15,329 nt of DNA from Paenibacillus sp. (lineage in GTDB: Bacteria > Bacillota > Bacilli > Paenibacillales > Paenibacillaceae): contig JAQSXN010000015.1 of NCBI GenBank assembly GCA_029256665.1, positions 1 to 15,329 on the forward strand, written 5' to 3'. How positions within the stretch are numbered: position 1 is the first letter of the stretch; every line of letters starts with the position of its first letter. This document shows positions 1 through 7,152 of this stretch, one piece after another. The notes beneath the pieces were generated by a model. It did not search any database. It was given only the letters and a program-made list of their open reading frames with translations, and was not told where the DNA came from. The position numbers and the translations under genes are program-made.

Positions 1-44
1 CCCGCCAGCGCGACAGGCGCCGCCTTTTTCAACCAATCCTTCAT
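1..44 (-). CDS. N-terminus of a truncated gene running off the left edge
   Basis: Only the first 14 complete codons are inside the window. They read MKDWLKKAAPVALA, followed by a Gly start: a lysine-rich head followed by a small hydrophobic stretch. This could be the beginning of a signal peptide or membrane segment, but the piece is too short to assign. The ATG at 44-42 is preceded by a purine-rich GGAAAGGGAG ribosome binding site about 6 bases upstream, which supports a real start. The gene points the same way as des-desK-desR but is separated from desR by a terminator, so it is probably a new transcription unit. Function unknown. Confidence 0.55.
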   Translation of the reverse strand, partial: MKDWLKKAAPVALA

Positions 45-80
45 TTGTCTCTCCCTTTCCACTGCATGTTTTCTATCATT

Positions 81-113
81 TGTACCAATATGTACCATAC
101 CTATTACGGTCAA
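81..113 (-). promoter_or_regulatory. Possible promoter and direct-repeat operator of the left-edge gene
   Basis: Read on the minus strand, TTGACC (113-108) is a reasonable -35 box. With a 17-base spacer it is followed by TATTGG (90-85), a poor -10 box. The plus-strand hexamer TGTACC occurs at 81-86 and again at 91-96, exactly 10 bases apart, so both copies face the same side of the helix within the promoter. This could be a regulator site. It is inferred from pattern only. Confidence 0.3.
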
Positions 114-165
114 AATGATAGAGAAGTTGCACTGAATTGGGAAAATTGGTAAACAAGGTTCCTAT

Positions 166-198
166 AAATAAAAAAGACCGGTTACTTGAACCAGCCTT
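166..198 (-). terminator. Intrinsic terminator overlapping the end of desR
   Basis: On the minus strand, AAGGCTGGTT (198-189) pairs with AACCGGTCTT (183-174) across a 5-base loop. This gives a 10-bp stem with two G-U pairs, followed by TTTTATTT. The stem contains the last desR codons, and the TAA stop lies at 184-182 at the loop edge. Ribosomes finishing desR would therefore cover the hairpin. It should end the des-desK-desR transcript. Confidence 0.75.
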
Positions 199-787
199 TC
201 TCTTTAAATCGCGTGATAGCTTCGATCCGATTGCTGACGCCCAGCTTGTCGAGAATAACGGAGATATAATTGCGCACCGTTCCCGTCGTCAGAAACAGCT
301 CCGTCGCGATCTCCTTCGTGTTTTTCCCGTCTGCCACGAGACCGAGCACTTCCTTCTCCCGCTCCGTGAGCGGATTGTCGAGTCCTCCGCCGCCGTAAGC
401 CTCGTCCATCAACTCGGACGCATAAATGCGCTGCCCCGCCATTACGTTGCGGATGGAGCTCGCGAGCTCCTCGCTGGGACTGTCCTTCAGCAGATAGGCG
501 CTGACGCCGGCCTTAAGCGCTCGCTCGAAATAGCCGGATCTGGCGAACGTCGTCAGAATAATGACCTTGCAGCGCCCCTTTAGCTCCTCCGCCGCCTCAA
601 GACCGCTCTTGGAGGGCATCTCGATATCCATGATGCAAATATCGGGCTGATGCTGCGCGACAAGCCTTAGGGCTTCTTCGCCATTGCCGGCCCGGCCGAC
701 GACGGTCATGTCCTCTTCCAGGTCAAGCAAGGAGGCGAGCGCTCCCAGCAGCATTCTCTGATCTTCAGCGATAACGATCTTGATCAT
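182..787 (-). CDS. desR: DesR-like response regulator (NarL/FixJ type)
   Basis: This is a cytoplasmic two-component response regulator of 201 residues, about the length of B. subtilis DesR (199). The receiver domain spans residues 1-120, with acidic pocket EDQ at 8-10, phospho-acceptor Asp54 in CIMDIEMPS, Thr80 and Lys101. A LuxR/NarL-type DNA-binding domain follows at about 138-195, with the signature LTEREKEVLGLVADGK and recognition region TTGTVRNYISVILDKLGV. By family knowledge, phosphorylated DesR dimerises and activates des when the membrane becomes too ordered, as at low temperature. The ATG lies two bases after the desK stop, so the genes are translationally coupled, with a GAAGGGG ribosome binding site inside the desK end. 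Its likely target is the palindrome upstream of des at 3216-3229. Many NarL-type regulators look alike, but adjacency to des and desK makes the assignment firm. Confidence 0.93.
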   Translation of the reverse strand: MIKIVIAEDQRMLLGALASLLDLEEDMTVVGRAGNGEEALRLVAQHQPDICIMDIEMPSKSGLEAAEELKGRCKVIILTTFARSGYFERALKAGVSAYLLKDSPSEELASSIRNVMAGQRIYASELMDEAYGGGGLDNPLTEREKEVLGLVADGKNTKEIATELFLTTGTVRNYISVILDKLGVSNRIEAITRFKEKGWFK

Positions 788-789
788 GG

Positions 790-1929
790 TTACAGCCCCT
801 TCATTGGTTGCTTAACGGCATGCGGCACGCGAAACGTAATGGCTACGCCCCGATCCGAAGAAACATCCAGGCTGCCATTGACGAACTCCAGCCGCTCCTT
901 CATTCCCCGCAGCCCGTTCCCCCGGTAATAGCCCGGTCTGAGCGTCATGCCGACTCCGTCATCCTTGACCGCAACGGCGACCTCGGTATCCGTCGATTGG
1001 ATCGCGATGTCGCACTTCATGGCGCGGCTATGCTTCACGACATTCGTCACCGCTTCCTTCAGGCACATGCTTAGCACGTTCTCGGCAAGCAGGGTCGTAT
1101 TGGCCAGCTTTGGATCGCCCGTCAGCGACAGCTCGATGTCCGCGGCGGCAAGAATTTGGCCGACGCGATGCATCTCTTCGTCAAGACGCGTGCCTCGCAT
1201 CTGCGTGACCATCTCCCGCACTTCCTTAAGCGCGTGGCGGGCCGTCTGCTGCACGTCCAGCATCTCGGCATGGGCGCGCTCAGGATCTTGATGCACAAGC
1301 TTGCCGGCAAGGTCGCTCTTAAGCCCGATGAGCGACAGCTTCTGGCCGAGCGTATCGTGGAGATCCCGCGAGATCCGCTGGCGTTCCTCAAGCTTGACTA
1401 GCTCATCGATCCGTTTGTTCGCATCCTCCAGCTGTCCCTCCAGCCGATCCTGTTTCTTCTGGCTATACGTGTTGAAGGGTAGCAGAATAACGACGATCAG
1501 ACAGATCAAGATAAACGGAAATTGCGTGAAAAACAATTTATTCTGCGTCACCAGTCCGTAGTTGACCGTAACGAACGTACTGATGAGATGAATCGCGTAC
1601 AGCGTGTAGAACCCCGCCCTGTTCTTGACGTTGCCGATAAAAAAAGCAAGAAAAATCGAAAAGTATACGTAGCTGAACAGTACCGTCATCGCAATCGAGA
1701 TCAGGATCTGGACGCTGGTCCAGAAGTAGACCAGCCACCCCCTCGAGACAAACGATTGCCGGTAGCAGACAAAAAATAAAATGATCATCACAATGCCGGA
1801 GACGACCTCCGGCGTTGACGACGATCGGAATATGAAATAAAACGGAAGGATGCAGAAGACGACCCATACATACGGGCTAAGACCCGTAAGCCCCGTGCTG
1901 CGACTGAATATTTGATGCCACTTGTTCAT
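790..1929 (-). CDS. desK: DesK-like membrane thermosensor histidine kinase
   Basis: This is a sensor kinase of 379 residues. An open frame continues upstream to 1989, but the Met at 1929 was chosen because AAGGAAGG lies at proper spacing and the protein then matches DesK closely from its N-terminus. Residues 18-155 hold about five hydrophobic segments. A coiled-coil linker of the type LEDANKRIDELVKLEERQR follows, then the HisKA_3 helix with the phospho-acceptor His at about 191 in SRDLHDTLGQK. The ATPase domain shows the N box EAVTNVVKHS, G1 box DDGVGM and G2 box GNGLRGMKERL. In the family, the kinase senses membrane thickness and order, autophosphorylates in the cold and phosphorylates DesR, and acts as phosphatase when warm. 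The gene sits between des and desR. The polar Lys and Asn near the start of TM1 known in B. subtilis DesK appear to be Gly and Thr here, so its set point may differ. Confidence 0.94.
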   Translation of the reverse strand: MNKWHQIFSRSTGLTGLSPYVWVVFCILPFYFIFRSSSTPEVVSGIVMIILFFVCYRQSFVSRGWLVYFWTSVQILISIAMTVLFSYVYFSIFLAFFIGNVKNRAGFYTLYAIHLISTFVTVNYGLVTQNKLFFTQFPFILICLIVVILLPFNTYSQKKQDRLEGQLEDANKRIDELVKLEERQRISRDLHDTLGQKLSLIGLKSDLAGKLVHQDPERAHAEMLDVQQTARHALKEVREMVTQMRGTRLDEEMHRVGQILAAADIELSLTGDPKLANTTLLAENVLSMCLKEAVTNVVKHSRAMKCDIAIQSTDTEVAVAVKDDGVGMTLRPGYYRGNGLRGMKERLEFVNGSLDVSSDRGVAITFRVPHAVKQPMKGL

Positions 1930-2039
1930 GGGTCGTCCTTCCTTCTTCTTTTTTCCTTTTATTTTATCCTCGAGCGAGTATCCGCGCAATAAGCCGCGCC
2001 TGCGCTAGTCCTCGCCCCAGGGGCGCTTATTTCGGCCGG

Positions 2040-3086
2040 TTATACAGCCCGTTTGGGGCGTCTGGCCCCTGACGGCCTCTCGCGTCGTTTGCCGATCCGA
2101 TCCCTTACGTCTCTGAAACTCACGAACTTCTTGTCGCGCTCGTCCCACAACCGGAACCTGAGCGACTCGAGGCTCTGAAGAATCGTAATCGTCGTCGCTT
2201 TCTGCAGCGGCGGCGTAGCTGCGTGAGCGTCTTCCAGATAATAATTGGGAACTTTAGGGCTAAGATGATGCACATGATGGAAGCCGATATTCCCGGTCAG
2301 CCATTGCAGCACTTTCGGAAGCTTGTAATAGGAGCTGCCTTCGACTGCCGCCATGACGTAACTCCATTCGTCGTCCTTCTCGAAGTACGAATCTTCGAAT
2401 TGATGCTGCACGTAGAACAGCCAGATGCCGAGCACCCCGGACAGGTAGAAGATCGGCCCTTGGACAAGCAGGAACGATTGCCAGCCGAGAGCAAAGCCCA
2501 TCAATGCGTAGGCGCCGACGATCAACGCGTTCATCAGATAAGTGTTGAGACGCTCCTTGCGACGGGCGCCTTTGCGGTTAAAGCGATATTGAAGCACGAA
2601 TACGAAGATCGGTCCTAATCCGAACATGACGAGCGGATGACGGTACCCGCGGTAAGCCAGCTTTTGAAGCAACGGAAGCGCCGCGTATTCTTCAACCGTC
2701 AGAATCCATAGATCGCCGATTCCTCGCTTGTCTAGGTTGCTGCTCGTGGCGTGATGGATGGCATGGGTATTTTTCCACTGCTGGTAAGGCACCAGCGTAA
2801 TAACGCCGGTAATGATGCCAAGGATATCGTTCGCTTTTTTGTTCGAGAAAAACGAACCATGGCAGCAATCGTGGAAAATGATGAACGTGCGCACGACGAA
2901 AGCCGACGCGATCACGCTAATGCCCAGCGTCAGCCAATAAGAGATCGACAGACTGTAGTAAGCCGCCGCCCACAGGACGACTAAAGGAATTAACGTATTG
3001 GCCAATTGGCCCAAGCTGACTTTAGGATCGTTTTTTTCGAAAGGGGCTATGCTTTTCTTTAATTGGGCTTGCTTTGGTTCCATCAT
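2040..3086 (-). CDS. des: Membrane phospholipid acyl desaturase (Des)
   Basis: This is an integral-membrane di-iron fatty acid desaturase of 348 residues, close to B. subtilis Des (352). The three histidine boxes are all present: HDCCH at 72-76, HAIHH at 108-112 and HHVHH at 270-274. Hydrophobic segments flank them at about 30-70 and 185-225. In the family the enzyme inserts a double bond into acyl chains of existing phospholipids, using O2 and ferredoxin or flavodoxin as electron donor, and so restores fluidity after a temperature drop. The frame stays open to 3146, but the Met pair at 3086/3083 is preceded by AAGGAGG eight bases upstream and matches the family start, so 3086 is used. The C-terminus is unusually basic (RRERPSGARRPKRAV). 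It is the first gene of the des-desK-desR cluster; a 110-base gap separates it from desK. Confidence 0.95.
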   Translation of the reverse strand: MMEPKQAQLKKSIAPFEKNDPKVSLGQLANTLIPLVVLWAAAYYSLSISYWLTLGISVIASAFVVRTFIIFHDCCHGSFFSNKKANDILGIITGVITLVPYQQWKNTHAIHHATSSNLDKRGIGDLWILTVEEYAALPLLQKLAYRGYRHPLVMFGLGPIFVFVLQYRFNRKGARRKERLNTYLMNALIVGAYALMGFALGWQSFLLVQGPIFYLSGVLGIWLFYVQHQFEDSYFEKDDEWSYVMAAVEGSSYYKLPKVLQWLTGNIGFHHVHHLSPKVPNYYLEDAHAATPPLQKATTITILQSLESLRFRLWDERDKKFVSFRDVRDRIGKRRERPSGARRPKRAV

Positions 3087-3162
3087 GCCAGCTTCCTCCT
3101 TGAGTGACGCCGCTGCCGACCTTCTGATGGCCGCATTCCGCGTCAATAACAGTTATAACTCT

Positions 3163-3229
3163 ATTGTAGGCAATTTGACGTCATCTCTAACAGTCATAAA
3201 CGTCAAGAATGCCACATGACAAATGTCAT
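3163..3229 (-). promoter_or_regulatory. Cold-inducible des promoter with DesR-type operator
   Basis: On the minus strand a -10 box TACAAT (3168-3163) is preceded 16 bases upstream by a weak -35 (TTAGAG), as expected for an activator-dependent promoter. Upstream lies a perfect palindrome ATGACA-NN-TGTCAT at 3216-3229. Further ATGAC/TTGAC half-sites start, reading minus, at 3206, 3197 and 3184. Taking the start of transcription as about 3156, these cover roughly -23 to -73. That fits the -28 to -77 region known for phospho-DesR at the B. subtilis des promoter. Assignment to DesR is inference from position and symmetry. Confidence 0.65.
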
Positions 3230-3314
3230 ATAGGCGGCCCGTTCTAGCGTTAAATTATGGATGTTTCGGCTCTTCTATGCAAATACTACCGACATAACGT
3301 TAGGAGGCGAGAAC

Positions 3315-4757
3315 TTGACACAGGTTGCGATGTCGGATGAGCTGACGAAACTTCTTTCGGATATACAAACGCATTTTTCCCATACCGGCGATTTAATAAT
3401 AAGACCAGTCGTTTGGTCTGATTCGTCATGCGTCCTGATTTACTTGGAGTCGCTTGTCCATGCCGATTCCATCCAGTTCAAGCTGTTTCGGCATATCGGG
3501 GAGTCGTCAGCGGAAAAAGCCGAAGATATCCTGGCGCCTCTAGACCGGATCCCATCGCATGACATCGCCGCGTTAGGCAATACCTTGCTTGAAGGCCATT
3601 GCGCGCTGTTGATGGAAGGACAACCTTTAGCCTATGTCATTAATGCCGCAGAATCGTTGGGGCGTTCGCCGAACGAGCCGCATAGCGAACAAGTGACAAT
3701 GGGCGCCCACGACGGTTTTGTTGAACAATTAAACACGAATATCTATCTGATTCGCAGACGCATTCATCATCCCAATCTCAAGGTCGCCTATATGACGCTG
3801 GGCAAACTTACGAAGACCAAGATCGCCCTCGTATATATGGACAATCTGGCCAATGCGGATATCGTGGCCGAATGCGAGAGACGGCTGTCCGAATTTTCCG
3901 CGGAGCATCTGTACTCCACGGGCAATATCGCCGAGTTTCTGGAGGAGCATCCCTTCTCCCCTTTTCCGCAAACGCTGCAGACCGAAAGGCCGGACCGATC
4001 GGTATCCTATATCATGGATGGCAAAATAGCGTTGCTCGTAGACGGAAGCCCCAGCGCGCTAGTGCTGCCGATCACCTTCTTCGCGTTCTACCAGTCTCCG
4101 GATGACTACAACAACCGCTGGATCGTCGGTTCCTTCAACCGAATCGTCCGGATGATCGGCTTTGTATTCGCCATCAGCCTGCCGGCCATCTATATCGCAA
4201 TCGTCTCCTTCCATTCGGAGGTGCTTCCGATCGGCATTCTATACTCCGTCAAAGTGGCGATCACCTACGTGCCGTTCCCTCCGATTATGGAAGCCATCAC
4301 TATGCAGGTCATACTTGAATTGCTGAAAGAAGCCGCCATTCGTCTCCACTCCTCAATCGCGCAGACGATCGGGGTCGTCGGAGGTCTCGTCATCGGGACG
4401 GCGATCGTGGAGACGCATCTGATCTCCCACACGATGATCGTCGTCATCGGCCTTACCGCCATCTCCTCCTTTGTCACACCGATCAGCGAATTCGGCACCA
4501 GCCTACGGGTGCTAGGATTCTCGACGATTCTGGCCGCGACCTTGTTCGGTTTTTTCGGCATTTCCATCATGCTCATGTTTATCTTCATCCATCTGTGCAA
4601 GCTCGAGATGTTCGGCGTGCCTTACTTCTCGCCGTTCGGTCCGTTCCGCGCCAGGGAAGGTCTCCGCGACATGTATATCCGCTACCCCGGAACCAAGTTC
4701 CTGAAGCTGCCTTGGAAGCGGAATGCCGGCATGCCGCGGCCGAAGGGAGGGCGATGA
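3315..4757 (+). CDS. Spore germinant receptor subunit A (GerA family)
   Basis: This is the A subunit of a GerA-type germinant receptor, located in the inner membrane of the spore. The first ~260 residues form the soluble domain, with family signatures such as the TLGKLTKTKIALVYMDNLAN stretch and, later, ERPDRSVSYIMDGKIALLVDG. From about residue 265 come 5-6 membrane segments, including the conserved VPFPPIMEAI and LLKEAAIRLHSSI motifs and the TIGVVGGLVIG segment. With subunits B and C it recognises a nutrient and triggers ion and Ca-dipicolinate release. The start is taken as TTG at 3315, because AGGAGG (3302-3307) lies 7 bases before it. ATGs at 3261 and 3330 have no such site. The product is then 480 residues, normal for the family. 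Which paralogue (GerA, B or K) and which germinant cannot be told. Confidence 0.92.
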   Translation: MTQVAMSDELTKLLSDIQTHFSHTGDLIIRPVVWSDSSCVLIYLESLVHADSIQFKLFRHIGESSAEKAEDILAPLDRIPSHDIAALGNTLLEGHCALLMEGQPLAYVINAAESLGRSPNEPHSEQVTMGAHDGFVEQLNTNIYLIRRRIHHPNLKVAYMTLGKLTKTKIALVYMDNLANADIVAECERRLSEFSAEHLYSTGNIAEFLEEHPFSPFPQTLQTERPDRSVSYIMDGKIALLVDGSPSALVLPITFFAFYQSPDDYNNRWIVGSFNRIVRMIGFVFAISLPAIYIAIVSFHSEVLPIGILYSVKVAITYVPFPPIMEAITMQVILELLKEAAIRLHSSIAQTIGVVGGLVIGTAIVETHLISHTMIVVIGLTAISSFVTPISEFGTSLRVLGFSTILAATLFGFFGISIMLMFIFIHLCKLEMFGVPYFSPFGPFRAREGLRDMYIRYPGTKFLKLPWKRNAGMPRPKGGR

Positions 4758-4760
4758 GCC

Positions 4761-5876
4761 ATGGAACTTTCGCATGAACGATCCAAGGATACGATTACGA
4801 AGTTCGGACTGTTCATCTGGATGATCAAATGCCAGATCGGCATCGGCGTCCTATCCCTCCCTTCCGAAATTTACGGTTCCGCAGACGGGGATTCCTGGAT
4901 ATCCATCCTTGTCGCCGGAGCGGTTATCCAGCTTCTATTGTTCGTGTACGCGAAGCTCTATTACCGGATGCCTGGCCGCATACTCAGCGAGATGACCGTC
5001 GAGCTGTTCGGCACGTTCGCCGGAAGGACGATCAATATCGTCTATTTCTCGTTGTTTATGTTCATTGCCGGCTACGCGATTTCGTTGTTCGTACAGCTCG
5101 TCCATACTTGGCTGCTTCCGAAGACGCCGGAGCCGGTTATTTTGACCTTGATCGCGTGCGCCTTTCTGTATCTATCCCTTCAGACCTTGAGCGCCATCGA
5201 GCGATTCTTTACGTTCGCATCCATCCTGTTCGTACTGATTCTGCTGTTCAGCTTGACCGCGTTTACGCACGACATGCACATCTCCTATGTTACGCCTGTC
5301 GGCAGATCCGGCTTGTCCGGCATTTTGACCGGCAGCGAAAACACCTTTTTTGCGATGATCGGCTTCGAGGTCGTGTTGTTTCTCTTCGCGAGGGTCCATC
5401 GCGAAAACGGCCAATCCGTTCGATTTATGCCCACGTTGACGGCCGCGAACGTTTTTGTCACCTTGTTCTACGCGTATTTCGTGGTGCTTTGCCTAGTCAG
5501 CTTCAGCCCTCGCGCCTTAAAGCTCGTGAAAGAGCCGGTATTGTTTCTGTTCAAGGGGCTCTCCTTCCAGTTGGCCGACAGGCTCGATCTGATTTTTTTG
5601 TCCATTTGGATTTTCGCCATGACGTCGATATTCGTTGGATATCTCTATATGGCCAGCCGCAGCCTCTCTCCACGGTCGAGCTCCCACCGCAAGTACGTAT
5701 GGATCGGCAGCGGGATCGTATACGCCTTGGGGTACGGGTTCGAGAAGGTGAGAGACATGGCGATCATCTCCGCGTGGGTCCAGTACGGCTACTTTTTTAT
5801 GATCGGCATATTGCCGGCGCTCCTGCTTGCCCAATCCTATCTGACGAAGTCGAACGTAAGTCGGAGGCCCGAATGA
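4761..5876 (+). CDS. Spore germinant receptor subunit B (spore permease family)
   Basis: This is a 371-residue polytopic membrane protein with about ten hydrophobic segments, of the spore permease family within the amino acid-polyamine-organocation superfamily. The start matches the family pattern: a short polar head, then FGLFIWMIKCQIGIGVLSLP, in which the GIGVLSLP stretch is the unwound substrate-site part of TM1 in APC transporters. In germinant receptors the B subunit is thought to bind the germinant. The ATG lies three bases after the A-subunit stop, with GGGAGG upstream, and the 3' end overlaps the C-subunit start in ATGA, so all three are translated as one operon. The strongly hydrophobic composition is normal. 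Expression in the forespore is expected, but I could not identify a convincing sigma-G promoter upstream of the operon. Confidence 0.93.
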   Translation: MELSHERSKDTITKFGLFIWMIKCQIGIGVLSLPSEIYGSADGDSWISILVAGAVIQLLLFVYAKLYYRMPGRILSEMTVELFGTFAGRTINIVYFSLFMFIAGYAISLFVQLVHTWLLPKTPEPVILTLIACAFLYLSLQTLSAIERFFTFASILFVLILLFSLTAFTHDMHISYVTPVGRSGLSGILTGSENTFFAMIGFEVVLFLFARVHRENGQSVRFMPTLTAANVFVTLFYAYFVVLCLVSFSPRALKLVKEPVLFLFKGLSFQLADRLDLIFLSIWIFAMTSIFVGYLYMASRSLSPRSSSHRKYVWIGSGIVYALGYGFEKVRDMAIISAWVQYGYFFMIGILPALLLAQSYLTKSNVSRRPE

Positions 5877-6985
5877 ATCGAATCCTTCATATGCTGGTAA
5901 CCGCGGTCCTGCTGCTTCTCCTTCCCGGATGTTGGGACACCGATAAGCTGGTCAACAAAAAAATCATCAACGGGATCGCCTTGGATGCCGCCGACAACGG
6001 CCGCATCTTGGGAACGGCGAGCACGGTTAAGCTGATCAACAAAGGCGGGGGACAATTCGACGAGAAGGACGAGATCGTTCAGGCCGTCGGCGAGTCCGTC
6101 ACGGAGATCGGCATGCTGATCAACAACATGATGCCGGGCAAAATCGAAGCGTCCAAGACGAACATCGTCATCATCGGCGAGGAGCTTGCGAAGAAGGGCA
6201 TTATGGCGCCTCTCGAAGTGTTCTACCGAAACGCCAAAGGGAACTTGAATTCCAGCTTCCTGATCGCGAAGGGAAAGGCCGCGGATATGCTGGAAGTCGG
6301 GAAGACGCCGACGGGCAGCCCGATCGCCTTCGATATCATGCAGATGATCCAGGGAGCCCAGTTCGCCTCCGTAGCGCCGGAGCAGACTTTGTATACGTTG
6401 TGGACGGAGTTGCTGGACGAAAATGCCGACATCGTGATTCCCATCATCATCAAACGCCCCAGCAATCGCATCGTTATCGAGAGCGTCGCGCTGATGGACG
6501 GCGACAAGTACACCGGCTCGTCCATGTCGCAGAACGAAAGCAAGCTCCTGTTGCTGATGATGGGCAAATTAAACAAAACGACCTTATTGGACATCCCGCT
6601 TCCACAGATGACCGACTCGATGATATTCGAAGTCGTTAAAGCGACCAATCGCATGGACGTTCGGATCGATGAAGCGACGGGTCGAATCGAATGCGTTGTC
6701 AAAGTGAAGCTGCGGGGCGACATTTCGAGTTACCCGCTCACGGGCGACGTTGCCGCTAAAATCGACCACCTGAACAACGAGGTTGCGGAGACGCTTCAGA
6801 AGCACGCTTCCCTCGTGATTCGCAAGCTGCAAGCCGCCCGCTGCGATGCCTTGGGAATCGGACGACGGATCAAGATGACGCACCCGGCCATATGGAAGGG
6901 GCTGGACTGGAATGCCGCTTATCCGGAGGTTCGCGTCACGACCGAATTCAAGATCGATTTCGCAAGCACGGGGTTATTGCATTAG
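5873..6985 (+). CDS. Spore germinant receptor subunit C (GerAC-type lipoprotein)
   Basis: This is a lipoprotein of 370 residues. Residues 1-19 are a signal peptide (MNRILHMLVTAVLLLLLPG), followed by the lipid-modified Cys20 in GCWDTDKLVNK, typical of GerAC/GerKC proteins. The rest is the three-domain extracytoplasmic body; the segment around NMMPGKIEASKTNIVIIGEELAKKGI is the conserved first domain. The subunit is anchored on the outer face of the spore inner membrane and is needed for receptor function. The ATG overlaps the B-subunit stop (ATGA), with GGAGG a few bases upstream. The same frame is open back to 4829, but that part lies within the B gene and encodes low-complexity arginine-rich sequence, so it is not coding. 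The A-B-C order is that of gerA rather than A-C-B of gerK. Confidence 0.93.
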   Translation: MNRILHMLVTAVLLLLLPGCWDTDKLVNKKIINGIALDAADNGRILGTASTVKLINKGGGQFDEKDEIVQAVGESVTEIGMLINNMMPGKIEASKTNIVIIGEELAKKGIMAPLEVFYRNAKGNLNSSFLIAKGKAADMLEVGKTPTGSPIAFDIMQMIQGAQFASVAPEQTLYTLWTELLDENADIVIPIIIKRPSNRIVIESVALMDGDKYTGSSMSQNESKLLLLMMGKLNKTTLLDIPLPQMTDSMIFEVVKATNRMDVRIDEATGRIECVVKVKLRGDISSYPLTGDVAAKIDHLNNEVAETLQKHASLVIRKLQAARCDALGIGRRIKMTHPAIWKGLDWNAAYPEVRVTTEFKIDFASTGLLH

Positions 6986-7091
6986 CCAACGACAAGGTGA
7001 AACGGCTGTCGCCGTCCTTTGGCGTCGCAGCGCGTTTCATTCCGAGATTTATAGGCCCAGTGTAGAGAAAACTTATACTTTCCTATAAATC

Positions 7092-7136
7092 AAAAAACCT
7101 CCAGCACCGCGTTAACCGCGGGATTGGAGGTTTTAA
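7092..7136. terminator. Bidirectional terminator between the germination operon and the aminopeptidase gene
   Basis: AAAACCTCCA (7094-7103) pairs with TGGAGGTTTT (7125-7134), and an inner CGCG/CGCG pair closes a small loop. Reading minus, the stem is followed by a run of six T, so it ends the aminopeptidase transcript well. Reading plus, TTTT lies inside the stem end and is followed by AAA, so it is weaker for the germination operon. Confidence 0.8.
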
Positions 7137-7152
7137 ACACGTCAATGAAAAT

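Noticed and set aside
2013..2025. CGCCCC-A-GGGGCG palindrome between des and desK
   Set aside because: The loop is too small for the full stem and no T run follows, so it is not called a terminator; partial attenuation cannot be excluded.
3230..3314. Sigma-G promoter for the germination operon
   Set aside because: No pair of -35 and -10 elements with acceptable spacing was found, although forespore expression is expected from the gene content.
4829..5872. Upstream extension of the GerAC frame
   Set aside because: It lies fully inside the subunit B gene in another frame and encodes Arg-rich low-complexity sequence. The lipoprotein start at 5873 has its own ribosome binding site.
7002..7015. 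ACGGC-TGTC-GCCGT hairpin after the germination operon
   Set aside because: Short stem with no T run; the better terminator lies at 7092-7136.
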